A DNA stretch of 64,000 nt from positions 1-64,000 of the forward strand of contig JAZUDZ010000050.1 in NCBI GenBank assembly GCA_045639905.1, in the 5' to 3' direction. Shown piece by piece: positions 52,501-60,664 of the stretch. A program made the translations under genes and the position numbers. Position 1 is the first letter of the stretch, and each line of letters opens with the position of its first letter. Below the pieces are notes generated by a model. The model ran no database searches. It saw only the letters and a program-made list of their open reading frames with translations, and was not told where the DNA came from. The stretch comes from RGIG426 sp045639905. Lineage in GTDB: Bacteria > Bacillota > Clostridia > Oscillospirales > Acutalibacteraceae.

Positions 52501-53083
52501 CCATCTCTTTGAGATCTGCATAATCCCAAACCTGGATTTTCTGAATCTCGTGAGAGGTACGGAAACCGTCAAAGAAGTTCAGGAACGGAACACGACCTTT
52601 GATGGCGGCCAAGTGAGCCACGGCGCCGAGGTCCATAACTTCCTGCGGATTGGTTTCAGCAAGCATGGCGAAACCGGTCTGACGGCAAGCATACACGTCA
52701 GAATGGTCACCGAAGATGTTCAGTGCATGAGAAGCCACGCAACGAGCGGAAACGTGGAACACGCAGGGAAGCAACTCGCCGGCGATTTTGTACATATTCG
52801 GGATCATCAAAAGAAGACCCTGAGAAGCAGTGTAGGTGGTAGTCAAAGCACCGGCTGCCAAGGAACCGTGAACGGTACCGGAAGCACCTGCTTCAGACTG
52901 CATCTCGGCAACTTTAACAGTGGTGCCGAAGATGTTTTTCTGGCCTTTTGCAGACCACTGGTCCACAAAGTCAGCCATCGGGCTGGACGGGGTGATCGGG
53001 TAGATGCCGGCCACTTCAGTAAATGCATAGGACACGTGTGCCGCAGCATTGTTACCGTCCATGGTTTTGAATTCTCTTGCCAT
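49565..53083 (-). CDS. nifJ: Pyruvate:ferredoxin (flavodoxin) oxidoreductase
   Basis: The 1,172-residue single-chain enzyme oxidises pyruvate to acetyl-CoA and CO2 with ferredoxin. The order of domains is standard: alpha domain with YPITPSSPMAD, gamma domain (KFWGLGGDGTLGANK), a two-cluster ferredoxin domain (CAECNKCSFVCPH; CMGCGVCIGVCP), and a C-terminal TPP domain with CAGCAETSY and GGDGWAYDIG and DTEVYSNTGGQ. Start is ATG 53083 with AAGGAGGAA 7 nt upstream; an upstream in-frame codon gives extra residues without support. Central to anaerobic energy metabolism, and takes up pyruvate made by the OAD operon. Confidence 0.97.
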   Translation of the reverse strand: MAREFKTMDGNNAAAHVSYAFTEVAGIYPITPSSPMADFVDQWSAKGQKNIFGTTVKVAEMQSEAGASGTVHGSLAAGALTTTYTASQGLLLMIPNMYKIAGELLPCVFHVSARCVASHALNIFGDHSDVYACRQTGFAMLAETNPQEVMDLGAVAHLAAIKGRVPFLNFFDGFRTSHEIQKIQVWDYADLKEMVDMDAVEAFRKRALNPERPVMRGSHENGDIFFQHREACNKYYDAIPSIVEEYMGKVNAKLGTDYKLFNYYGAPDADRVIIAMGSICDVAEEVIDYLTAAGEKVGLVKVRLYRPFSAEKLLEAIPATAKKIAVLDRTKEPGALGEPLYMDVVTSLASMGRTATVIGGRYGLGSKDTPPASVFAVYKELAKDAPKAHFTLGINDDVTYMSLEEEAAPNTAAEGTIECKFWGLGGDGTLGANKDSIKIIGDHTDKYVQAYFQYDSKKTGGITISHLRFGDQPIKSPYYINKADFVACHNPSYVEKGFKMVNDVKPGGVFLINCQWTPEELEAKLPAEAKRIIAKNNINLYTVNAIDLAQQIGLGKRTNTVLQSAFFSLAKVLPAEEAIGYMKEKAQKFMKKGKEIVEMNEKAIDAGASAYVKIDIPASWADAKDEDAAKIAGDSKLVKMVNEIMEPVGRMDGDSLPVSAFEAHVDGTFEQGASAFEKRGVAVTVPEWNAETCAECNKCSFVCPHATIRPFALSDEELAGAPDNMKKAARKVKNLYTYTLAVSPMDCMGCGVCIGVCPTNSLKMVSRESQDDQQKVFDYCVANVSEKAEAVGTSVIASQYKKPLLEFSGSCAGCAETSYARLITQLFGDRMYISNATGCSSIWGGPAATSPYTTDANGHGPAWANSLFEDNAEHGFGMYLGQKAIRDRLIGEVKEIAASEKTSDDVKALCQNYLDTLEDGKANGAAANALADALSGECPLCKDIIDNREYLAKKSVWVFGGDGWAYDIGFGGLDHVLASGEDINIMVFDTEVYSNTGGQASKASQIGQVAQFAAAGKAIAKKSLAEIAMSYGYVYVAQIAMGADQNQTIKALTEAEAYHGPSLIIGYAPCEMHSIKGGMTNCQAEMKRAVDCGYWNMFRFNPAAKAEGKNPFTMDSKEPTTDYREFIMGEARYSSLTRSFPDRAEELFNLAADNAKARYDHLLRLGELYGVK

Positions 53084-53146
53084 GAAAAATTCCTCCTTGA
53101 ATTTTAGAAATACAGCCAAATCGACTGGTTATTCACAGTTACAAAC

Positions 53147-53175
53147 ATATTACCACACTTGGCCCATAATTGCAA
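53147..53175 (-). promoter_or_regulatory. Promoter of nifJ
   Basis: TTGCAA (53170-53175), 17 bp, TAATAT (53147-53152) on the minus strand. Confidence 0.65.
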
Positions 53176-53303
53176 AACTTTTGTATCCTGTTTCTCTAAT
53201 TTTCGCCACAAAAATCTCTGACGGAAGGTTTTGTCTGTCCCTCTCGCTTCCCGGCAAAATATCTTGCCTACAAAAATGTAACCGAGGGACATTTGCATTT
53301 TCT

Positions 53304-53332
53304 TTGACTTTTTCCTGTCTTATGTATATACT
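53304..53332 (+). promoter_or_regulatory. Promoter of the class A PBP gene
   Basis: TTGACT (53304-53309), 17 bp, TATACT (53327-53332), 80 bp before the TTG start. The rest of the 53176-53303 interval shows no further signal I can support. Confidence 0.7.
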
Positions 53333-53411
53333 ATATAAAGATTTTAGGATACTTTCCTAATCGTCTACCGATATCAGCAAGCATTGTGTTTCTTTTTAGG
53401 AGGGAACGACA

Positions 53412-55733
53412 TTGAGCGCAAAACGAAAAAAGACAAGAGAACCGGGCTGGTACAATCACCCGGCGATTCGAATAACCTGGAAGGTCCTGTCTGTCATCTT
53501 CCGCTGCATCTTGACGATTTGTTTGGTGGGATTGATTACCGGATGTTTTGTCGGATGTGCTATGGCCATTTACATTTTCACTTCCGTGGATGTTTCATCG
53601 GAAGTGCCGGAACTAACCACTTCCACAACGGCGGAAACCAGTATTATGCTGATTTATGACGACAAGGATAAACAGTGGGAAGAATTTATGCGTTTGGAAG
53701 GCGCCAACCACATTTGGGTGGATATGGAGCAGATTCCGGACTATATGCAAAAAGCCGTCATCGCCATTGAGGACGAACGTTTCTACTCCCATGACGGTGT
53801 TGACTGGAAGCGGACCTTCTCCGCCTTTGCGAACCTGCTGCTGAAGTTCTCCGACGTAGAATACGGCGGATCAACGCTGACGCAGCAATTAATCAAGCAA
53901 ATCACCGGCAACAACGACCACAGTGTTGTTCGTAAGATTACCGAGATTATGGAAGCACTGGAACTCGAAAAACAGTATTCCAAGGATGAAATTCTGGAAT
54001 CGTATTTGAACATTCTCCCCCTCACCGGCAACTATATCGGTGTCGGTGTCGGCGCCAACTATTACTTCGGTGTGGATGTGGAAGACTTAAGCCTCGCACA
54101 GTGTGCGGTTTTGGCCAGTATCACCCAGAACCCCTCGTTCTACAATCCTTATACACACCCCGAGAATGTTCGTGACCGTCAGCAAACCGTTTTGTCCAAG
54201 ATGCTGGAACTTGGCTTTATCAGCCAGGAAGAATACGACCAGGCAATGGGTGAGGAAATCATTTATTGCAGCAGCATCAGCGTAATGAGCGTGCAGGATT
54301 ATTACACCGACATGGTCATTGAGCGGGTAATCGCCGACCTGCAGAAGGAATACGGCTACGGCTATACCCAGGCGGAAAATATGGTCTATTACGGCGGTCT
54401 TAAAATCTATTCATATGAACAACCGAAATTACAGCGCAAAATGGAAAAGCTGTACGCAGACGAATCCATTTATCCCGACCACATTACCGGCGACGACGAA
54501 GATCCCCGTGTTGCCTTCTTTGCCACCGACTATAATGGTAAAGTGATTTGTACCGTCGGTGACCGCGGTGAAAAGAGCGGTGACCGTGTCACCAACATCT
54601 CCACCATGTCTGCCCGGCAGCCCGGTTCTTCCATTAAGCCGATTGCCGTTTATGACCTGGGTATCGAAGATAACCTGTTCACCTACTCCAGTGTAATTGC
54701 GGATGCCCCGTGTGTCACCTCAGGCGGCAAGCCGTGGCCTCCGAACTATGGTTATACCACCGCTTTCAACAACGGATATACCAACCTGTATATGGGACTT
54801 CAAAAATCCCTTAATACCGTTTCCGTCCAGGTTTTGAACCAGGTGGGGTTGGAACGCAGCTTTGAGTATTTGACCAAAGTTTTGGGCGTTACCACCTTTG
54901 ACGAAGAGATGGATATGAACTTCTCCGCACTTGGTCTTGGCGGCTGCTATAACGGTATGTATTTAAGTGAACTCACTTCCGCTTACCAAATCTTCGGTAA
55001 CAGCGGAATCTATAACGGCTTCTACCCCTACGAAAAAGTTCTTTCCCGAGACGGAAAGATGCTTCTGGAAAGTAAACCTTTGGGCGTCCAGGCAATTCAG
55101 CCGGATACCGCCTCCGTTATGAACGATCTGCTTCAGCAGGTCATTCGCGGCCCGGCAGGTACTTTGACCAAAGTCAGCGGCAGCTGGCCGCGCAGCATGG
55201 AGGTCTTTGCCAAAACCGGTACTACCGATGCCAACAACGACGTTCTCGCCGTCGGCGGCACACCGCACTATGTTGCCGGTTGCTGGTTTGGTTATCGTTA
55301 CAACAACGCCATGACATACACCCAGGCACAAGCTGTTAAAGAATTGTGGAACAAGGGCATGCATGCTCTGCACGAAGGCCTTCCGAACGAATCCTTTGAA
55401 GATTGGGGCGATATTCGCACACTTCGTTTCTGCACCAAGTCCGGCAAAATTGCTTCCGCTTCCTGTACCAGTACAAATGTCGGAACCTATCGCTCCTGTA
55501 ATATTCCGGGAACCTGTACACAGTGTGGCGGAACGGCAGCAACAACAACGCAGCCTTCCACAGCACAAACGAATGCGACACAGGCACCTATCGGAGACCC
55601 AACAAAAGCGCCGGAAACTCCGACAGAACCGGTTGCAACCGAGCCTGTCGTCACGGATCCTCCGGCAGATGTCACTCCGACAGATCCTCCTGTCACTCCG
55701 CCGACGGACCCGCAAACACCTCCCGAATCGTAA
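53412..55733 (+). CDS. Class A penicillin-binding protein (PBP1A)
   Basis: A 773-residue bifunctional peptidoglycan synthase. Cytoplasmic basic N-terminus, TM helix (about 22-55), GT51 glycosyltransferase (AIEDERFYSHDGVD with catalytic Glu120, GGSTLTQQLIKQ, EILESYLN) and a transpeptidase with SxxK in PGSSIKPIAV, SLN in KSLNTVSV and KTGTTDANND. The tail is long and Thr/Pro-rich (about 690-773). Start is TTG at 53412, supported by AGGAGGG. It is one of three plus-strand genes in the window. Confidence 0.95.
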   Translation: MSAKRKKTREPGWYNHPAIRITWKVLSVIFRCILTICLVGLITGCFVGCAMAIYIFTSVDVSSEVPELTTSTTAETSIMLIYDDKDKQWEEFMRLEGANHIWVDMEQIPDYMQKAVIAIEDERFYSHDGVDWKRTFSAFANLLLKFSDVEYGGSTLTQQLIKQITGNNDHSVVRKITEIMEALELEKQYSKDEILESYLNILPLTGNYIGVGVGANYYFGVDVEDLSLAQCAVLASITQNPSFYNPYTHPENVRDRQQTVLSKMLELGFISQEEYDQAMGEEIIYCSSISVMSVQDYYTDMVIERVIADLQKEYGYGYTQAENMVYYGGLKIYSYEQPKLQRKMEKLYADESIYPDHITGDDEDPRVAFFATDYNGKVICTVGDRGEKSGDRVTNISTMSARQPGSSIKPIAVYDLGIEDNLFTYSSVIADAPCVTSGGKPWPPNYGYTTAFNNGYTNLYMGLQKSLNTVSVQVLNQVGLERSFEYLTKVLGVTTFDEEMDMNFSALGLGGCYNGMYLSELTSAYQIFGNSGIYNGFYPYEKVLSRDGKMLLESKPLGVQAIQPDTASVMNDLLQQVIRGPAGTLTKVSGSWPRSMEVFAKTGTTDANNDVLAVGGTPHYVAGCWFGYRYNNAMTYTQAQAVKELWNKGMHALHEGLPNESFEDWGDIRTLRFCTKSGKIASASCTSTNVGTYRSCNIPGTCTQCGGTAATTTQPSTAQTNATQAPIGDPTKAPETPTEPVATEPVVTDPPADVTPTDPPVTPPTDPQTPPES

Positions 55734-55740
55734 CAAACAA

Positions 55741-55778
55741 GAAAGCACAGTCTATTTGAATAGGCTGTGCTCTCTTTC
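55741..55778 (+). terminator. Terminator after the PBP gene
   Basis: GAAAGCACAGTCTATT and AATAGGCTGTGCTCTCTTTC form a long stem; T run short. Confidence 0.65.
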
Positions 55779-55789
55779 AAATGCATAAC

Positions 55790-55820
55790 AAAGCCGTCTA
55801 TGGAAATCCATAGACGGCTT
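55790..55820 (-). terminator. Terminator after the serpin gene
   Basis: AAGCCGTCTATGG pairs with CCATAGACGGCTT; followed by TTGTTATG on the minus strand. Confidence 0.75.
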
Positions 55821-55828
55821 ATTGCTTC

Positions 55829-57304
55829 TTATTCGTTTATTTCGCCGTAGAACAAGGTCGTGAATGTGTCTTCGTCATCTACATACACGAAGAACTTGAA
55901 TGGTCTATCGGCGGTGAATTCCTTCGGATTTTCCGCATAGTATCCTTCTTTGGAAAGGAGACCAATCGAACCTGCAAACCCCTGGATTCCATTTTGATAT
56001 ACTTCCACACAGGTTTTTTGCGCCAAACTGCTAATATATATGTTTTCGCTCGTTGTCATTGAAGAAAAATCTGCCTGAGGAGTAAAGGCGTCCAATGCAG
56101 CACTGTTTTTAAAATATTGAATCAAATCACCGTCTTCATAGGAGGAAGTTACCTCAAATTTGGGAAGAGTCAACAAAACATCCTCATCCTCTGCCTTGTC
56201 AATCAGTTCATATGGATTATCCATATCACCAAGCAGGAAAGCAACGTGAATCCCTCTCCTCGTATTAACAACAACAACCTGGTGACCTTCATCGTCTTCT
56301 GCATATGCATATGGCAATGTTTTTGACATGAATTTTTTCTTAACAGTTTCGCCTTTAGCCGTTGTAAAATCACCGTCTTCAGGGGCACCCATGTTAAATT
56401 TCCAACCATCCTGCAAGAAAAGGCTATTCAAAAGGCACACCATAACGTCAGAACTCACAGGCTCCTCAATCAAATTTGTAAGTAACCCATCAGTTGTATC
56501 GCTGAACCACTGATTGATCCTGTCTTGCATCTCAGTACTCGGCAAAGAGAATGCATCCGCGTCAAAGTATTGCCGGAGGGCTTCCGTATACGCATTCGTA
56601 AAAGCAGCACCACCCTGATTGTTGATCCAAGCAGACCCGTTAATCCTTAAAGGAGCATACTCCTCGGTAGCCAGGTTGGCACATACTTCTTGTAAATGCT
56701 TTGAATACACGTAAAAATCGTTAAGGTCTTCAAATCCGTAAAAGGACAGAAGTTGATCTCTGGTATCGCCATTTGCACCAAGCGTGGCCAGTGCCATCAC
56801 ATAGTTTAGAGAGGCCGGAGAAACAACAAAATTCTTGTTTTCAAACTTTTTGTTGAGATAGTTTTCGAGTTTCAAATCTGCATCTCTGACTTTGTTACTG
56901 ATTGCCGGTGTATATGCACTGGTAACCAGCTTTTGAATCGGTATTGCACCCAAATCTTTTTCAAGTCCTGCCAAATATTTCCGAATCAGCAAAACGTCCT
57001 TCATGTCGGCAACTTCATCACGGTTAACATCAGAGGTTTTCTCATCAATATCAATCTCATATTTCCCAAGATATTTTCGTAAAGCCAGCACATCCTTCAT
57101 GTTAACCTCTTCGTCTCGGTTAACATCTCCGTACAAAACAGTAACCGGCTCTTCCCCGGAAACATCACTCGACACTTCCGACGAGGTGTCTGAATTTTCC
57201 TTATCCAAAGCAATCGATTCTTTTTCGGCAAAAGCCGTAAGGCTCATAACCAAAATCAGTGAACAAACAGCAAGTATCGACAAAATTTTCGTTAGTTTTT
57301 TCAT
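55829..57304 (-). CDS. Secreted dockerin-serpin
   Basis: A 491-residue protein: signal peptide (1-27), Ser-rich linker, N-terminal dockerin (57-120; GDVNRDEEVNMKDVL and DVNRDEVADMKDVL), then a serpin domain (about 125-491). Serpin features: NFVVSPASLNYVMALATLGA, LLNSLFLQDGWKF, LTLPKFEVTSSY, and the C-terminal signature FTADRPFKFFVYV. The reactive loop (VEVYQNGIQGFAGSIG) departs from the inhibitory hinge rule EEGTEAAAAT: Ile stands at the P14 Thr position, and Phe at about P11. It may be a slow or non-inhibitory serpin, or have an unusual target. Start is ATG 57304 with AGGAGGGG. Comparable dockerin serpins are known in cellulosomal clostridia. Confidence 0.92.
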   Translation of the reverse strand: MKKLTKILSILAVCSLILVMSLTAFAEKESIALDKENSDTSSEVSSDVSGEEPVTVLYGDVNRDEEVNMKDVLALRKYLGKYEIDIDEKTSDVNRDEVADMKDVLLIRKYLAGLEKDLGAIPIQKLVTSAYTPAISNKVRDADLKLENYLNKKFENKNFVVSPASLNYVMALATLGANGDTRDQLLSFYGFEDLNDFYVYSKHLQEVCANLATEEYAPLRINGSAWINNQGGAAFTNAYTEALRQYFDADAFSLPSTEMQDRINQWFSDTTDGLLTNLIEEPVSSDVMVCLLNSLFLQDGWKFNMGAPEDGDFTTAKGETVKKKFMSKTLPYAYAEDDEGHQVVVVNTRRGIHVAFLLGDMDNPYELIDKAEDEDVLLTLPKFEVTSSYEDGDLIQYFKNSAALDAFTPQADFSSMTTSENIYISSLAQKTCVEVYQNGIQGFAGSIGLLSKEGYYAENPKEFTADRPFKFFVYVDDEDTFTTLFYGEINE

Positions 57305-57328
57305 CTTTATTCCCCTCCTGTATTTTTT

Positions 57329-57360
57329 ATTGTAACACTCCCCCCCCCCCGCTTTATCAA
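57329..57360 (-). promoter_or_regulatory. Promoter with 11-bp poly-G spacer tract (phase-variation candidate)
   Basis: On the minus strand TTGATA (57355-57360) and TACAAT (57329-57334) are separated by 20 bp, of which 11 are an unbroken G run (57340-57350). The optimum of 17 bp would be met with eight G. It directly follows the rplQ terminator T run and lies 24 bp from the serpin start. Confidence 0.6.
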
Positions 57361-57362
57361 GC

Positions 57363-57395
57363 AAAAAACCGTGGTGCTTTCACACCACGGTTTTT
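57363..57395 (-). terminator. Terminator of the alpha ribosomal operon
   Basis: CCGTGGTG and complement around a 6-nt loop (57369-57390), then six T on the minus strand. Confidence 0.88.
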
Positions 57396-57408
57396 AATCA
57401 TATTTGTC

Positions 57409-57750
57409 TTAGACAAGTTCGATAATTGCCATTTCAGCAGCATCACCACGACGGGCACCGGTTTTGATAATACGGGTGTAACCGCCATTGCGACCAGCGT
57501 ACTTCGGAGCAATTTCATCAAACAATTTCTTGGACACGTCTTCTTTTGTAATAAAAGCATAGACATTCCGTTTGTTCGCGAGCGTCGCGTCCTTGGCAAT
57601 GGTGATCATTTTTTCAGTCATTGCACGAACTTCTTTGGCACGGGTAACGGTGGTCTCAATGCGACCGTTTTCGAGCAAATAAGTGGTCATTGCACGAAGC
57701 ATTGCCATACGAGAAGCAGACGGACGACCGAGTTTACGGGTTCCTGGCAT
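57409..57750 (-). CDS. rplQ: Ribosomal protein L17
   Basis: 113-residue 50S protein. PGTRKLGRPSASRMAMLRAM and the KIAPKYAGRNGGYTRI-like end are typical (here EIAPKYAGRNGGYTRI). Last gene of the operon, before a terminator. Confidence 0.97.
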   Translation of the reverse strand: MPGTRKLGRPSASRMAMLRAMTTYLLENGRIETTVTRAKEVRAMTEKMITIAKDATLANKRNVYAFITKEDVSKKLFDEIAPKYAGRNGGYTRIIKTGARRGDAAEMAIIELV

Positions 57751-57784
57751 TGTATTTCACTCCTTTTAATAGGTAAATCAGTAA

Positions 57785-58738
57785 TTAGTCTTCATCAATA
57801 CGTAAGCCGAGTCCCAAAGAACTGAGCTTCTGGATAACCTCATCCAAAGATTTGCGACCGAGGTTACGAACCTTGATCATTTCTGCTTCACTCTTCTGGA
57901 TAAGTTCCTCAACCGTGTTGATACCTGCACGTTTCAAGCAGTTGAAAGAGCGGACAGACAAATCGAGCTCTTCGATTGTGGTCGAAAGGGCTTTGTCGTT
58001 GCCGGTCTCTTCCTTCTCCACCATAATGGACTCGCCGACATAAGCATCGCCGGAAAGGTCCACAAACAAGCTCAGATGGTCCAAAAGCACTTTAGCGGCC
58101 AAGGACACGGCTTCTTTGGCGGAGATAATACCATTGGTCCAAACATCCAAGGTCAGTTTATCGTAGTCGGTAATCTGACCAACACGGGTGTTTTCAACGG
58201 TATAGTTCACTTTCAAAACGGGGGTGTAGATAGAATCTACCGGGATGACACCGATGACAGGGGCCAAAATTTCTTTGTTACGATCAGAAGAAACATAACC
58301 ACGACCCTTATCAAGGGTAATCTCCATATTGAGTTTACCATCTTTGCCCAAAGTGGCAAGATGACATTCCGGATTCATGACAATTACTTCGCTATCGCAC
58401 TGAATGTCGGCAGCAGTAACTTCACAGGGACCAACAGCTTCAATGTAAACCGTTTTCGGTCCCTCACCGTTGATGTCGAAAATCAGGTTCTTGATGTTCA
58501 AGACGATTTCGGCAACATCTTCGGTGACACCTTCAATGGTAGAAAACTCATGGAGGATATCATTGATTTTAACCGATGTAGGAGCAACGCCGGGCAAAGA
58601 AGAGAGGAGTACGCGACGCAAACTGTTTCCGAGGGTGGAACCGTAACCTCTTTCGAGCGGTTCTACGGTGAATTTGCCGTACTTACCGTCTTCGGACAAC
58701 TCGACAACTTCTACTCTGGGCTTCTCAATCTCAATCAT
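57785..58738 (-). CDS. rpoA: RNA polymerase alpha subunit
   Basis: A 317-residue subunit that starts RNAP assembly. N-terminal domain with FTVEPLERGYGSTLGNSLRR; C-terminal domain (about 245-317) with SVRSFNCLKRAGINTVEEL and MIKVRNLGRKSLDE, which contacts UP elements. Complete; no unusual features. Confidence 0.98.
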   Translation of the reverse strand: MIEIEKPRVEVVELSEDGKYGKFTVEPLERGYGSTLGNSLRRVLLSSLPGVAPTSVKINDILHEFSTIEGVTEDVAEIVLNIKNLIFDINGEGPKTVYIEAVGPCEVTAADIQCDSEVIVMNPECHLATLGKDGKLNMEITLDKGRGYVSSDRNKEILAPVIGVIPVDSIYTPVLKVNYTVENTRVGQITDYDKLTLDVWTNGIISAKEAVSLAAKVLLDHLSLFVDLSGDAYVGESIMVEKEETGNDKALSTTIEELDLSVRSFNCLKRAGINTVEELIQKSEAEMIKVRNLGRKSLDEVIQKLSSLGLGLRIDED

Positions 58739-58792
58739 ATATAAGCCTCCTTGTTAAATTTTAATAAAACGATGATTGAATTCAAGCATTCA

Positions 58793-59419
58793 TTACTTAG
58801 AATACAACTCGACGATGAGAGTCTCTTCAATCGGCAAGTCGATATCTTCGCGAGACGCAAAAGCAACAACTTTTGCTTCCATCTTCTGCTTATCGAGATC
58901 CAACCATTTCGGGATCGGACGAGATTCTGTGGATTCCAAAATCTGTTTGGTCAATTCCAAGCCACGAGCTTTTTCGCTGATGGCGATGACCTGTCCAGGT
59001 TTAACAAGGAAAGACGGGATGTTAACTTTTTTACCGTTAACAGTCACATGACCGTGCAAAACCATCTGACGGGCCTGGGCACGAGAGGTGCCGAAACCGA
59101 GACGATAAGCCACGTTGTCAAGGCGAGACTCGAGCAAAGAAAGCAGGTTCTCACCGGTAACACCGGACATTTTCTCAGCACGTTCAAAATAATGACGGAA
59201 CTGGCCTTCCAAAACGCCATAGTAGCGTTTGGCAAACTGTTTCGTACGCAACTGCTTACCATACTCAGAAACCTTTTTGCGGCCCTGACCATGCTGGCCC
59301 GGGGCATACGCACGGCGCTCGAGAGCACATTTGTTGGAGTAGCAGCGTTCGCCCTTCAAAAAGAGCTTTTGTCCTTCACGGCGGCAAAGCTTGCAAGCCG
59401 CACCGGTATATCTTGCCAT
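58793..59419 (-). CDS. rpsD: Ribosomal protein S4
   Basis: A 208-residue 30S assembly protein. N-terminal zinc form with ACKLCRREG and CYSNKC; S4 domain with LESRLDNVAYRLGFG and RQMVLHGHVTVNG. Its gene stands between rpsK and rpoA as usual in Firmicutes. Confidence 0.98.
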   Translation of the reverse strand: MARYTGAACKLCRREGQKLFLKGERCYSNKCALERRAYAPGQHGQGRKKVSEYGKQLRTKQFAKRYYGVLEGQFRHYFERAEKMSGVTGENLLSLLESRLDNVAYRLGFGTSRAQARQMVLHGHVTVNGKKVNIPSFLVKPGQVIAISEKARGLELTKQILESTESRPIPKWLDLDKQKMEAKVVAFASREDIDLPIEETLIVELYSK

Positions 59420-59436
59420 ATCGTTATACCTCCCTG

Positions 59437-59838
59437 TTACACGCGTCTTCTTTTCGGCGGACGGCAGCCGTTATGCGGGACCGGAGTCACATCTTTGATC
59501 AAGGTGATGGTGAGTCCGGCAGTCTGCAAAGCACGGATAGCGCTTTCACGACCGGCACCGGGGCCTTTGACGTACACTTCAACGGTTTTCAAACCGTGTT
59601 CCATAGCGGCTTTGGCAGCCGTCTCAGCAGCAGTCTGAGCAGCAAACGGAGTGGATTTACGGGAACCGCGGAATCCGAGCTCACCGGCGCTGGCCCAAGA
59701 GAGTGCATTACCCTGGGTATCAGTCAGGGTAACAATTGTGTTGTTAAATGTGGACTGAATATGAGCGCAACCTGCCTCAATATTCTTACGTTCTTTACGG
59801 CGATGACCCACCGCTTTACGTCCTTTAGTAGCAGCCAT
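59437..59838 (-). CDS. rpsK: Ribosomal protein S11
   Basis: A 133-residue 30S platform protein: AHIQSTFNNTIVTLTD, GFRGSRKSTPFAAQ, DVTPVPHNGCRPPKRRRV end. Standard. Confidence 0.98.
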   Translation of the reverse strand: MAATKGRKAVGHRRKERKNIEAGCAHIQSTFNNTIVTLTDTQGNALSWASAGELGFRGSRKSTPFAAQTAAETAAKAAMEHGLKTVEVYVKGPGAGRESAIRALQTAGLTITLIKDVTPVPHNGCRPPKRRRV

Positions 59839-59857
59839 TTGTTATTCCCCTCCTGTC

Positions 59858-60226
59858 TTATTTCTTCTTGTTGGCAATGGTCTTCTTCGGACCTTTGCGG
59901 GTACGGGCGTTGGTCTTGGAACGCTGACCGCGGACCGGCAGGCCCTTGCGGTGGCGAATACCACGATAACTGCCAATTTCAATGAGTCGTTTGATATCAG
60001 AAGCGACGTTACGGCGAAGGTCACCTTCCACGGTGTAGTTGTGGTCGATGTACTCACGCAGTTTAGCAGCTTCATCTTCGGTCAAATCACGCACACGGGT
60101 ATCCGGGTTGATACCGGTGGCGGCTAAAATATCGGTGGCGGATTTACGGCCGATACCGTAAATATAGGTCAAACCGATTTCTACCCGTTTGTCGCGGGGT
60201 AAGTCAATACCGGCTATACGAGCCAT
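59858..60226 (-). CDS. rpsM: Ribosomal protein S13
   Basis: A 122-residue protein, ARIAGIDLPRDKRVEIGLTY to the TNARTRKGPKKT tail. ATG at 60226 follows GAAAGGAAGG; the longer in-frame start would add seven non-family residues. Confidence 0.98.
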   Translation of the reverse strand: MARIAGIDLPRDKRVEIGLTYIYGIGRKSATDILAATGINPDTRVRDLTEDEAAKLREYIDHNYTVEGDLRRNVASDIKRLIEIGSYRGIRHRKGLPVRGQRSKTNARTRKGPKKTIANKKK

Positions 60227-60283
60227 GTTTACATTCCTTCCTTTCATAAGAGCCTGTCGGCTCCGGCGAAATATCAGCGGGGA

Positions 60284-60397
60284 TTAACCCTGGCGCTGTT
60301 TATGCTTCGGGTTTTCGCAAATAACCATTACGCGACCTTTGCGCTTAATGATTTTGCACTTCTCACAGATTTTTTTAACTGAAGGTCTGACTTTCAT
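60284..60397 (-). CDS. rpmJ: Ribosomal protein L36
   Basis: A 37-residue protein, MKVRPSVKKICEKCKII then KRKGRVMVICENPKHKQRQG, with the zinc ligands C-x2-C, C and H. Too short for usual ORF cutoffs. AGGAGG-type SD (TAGGAGGTAATAG) precedes ATG at 60397. Confidence 0.97.
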   Translation of the reverse strand: MKVRPSVKKICEKCKIIKRKGRVMVICENPKHKQRQG

Positions 60398-60414
60398 TTC
60401 TATTACCTCCTAAA

Positions 60415-60633
60415 TTACTTCGATCTCCAGGTGATTCGAGCTTTTGTCAAATCATACGGAGACATTTCCATGGTGACTTTATCACCGGGCAAAATGCGAA
60501 TATAGTTGGTACGCAATTTTCCGGAAATGTGAGCCAACACACGGTGGCCATTGGCCAACTCAACTTGGAACTGAGCGTTGGGAAGAGCCTCAACAACGAC
60601 GCCTTCCACTTCGATGACGTCCGACTTGGACAT
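60415..60633 (-). CDS. infA: Translation initiation factor IF-1
   Basis: A 72-residue S1-like OB-fold protein: VIEVEGVVVEALPNAQF, HISGKLRTNYIRILPGD, DLTKARITWRSK. Standard length; between map and rpmJ as in other Firmicutes. Confidence 0.98.
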   Translation of the reverse strand: MSKSDVIEVEGVVVEALPNAQFQVELANGHRVLAHISGKLRTNYIRILPGDKVTMEMSPYDLTKARITWRSK

Positions 60634-60664
60634 TCAAAAAACCTCCTTAACTTTGACAAATGGA

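Noticed and set aside
49601..53107. A 1,168-codon open frame antisense to nifJ
   Set aside because: It mirrors nifJ codon use, has no SD or plausible N-terminus and codes low-quality Phe/His/Gly-rich sequence; nifJ itself is certain.
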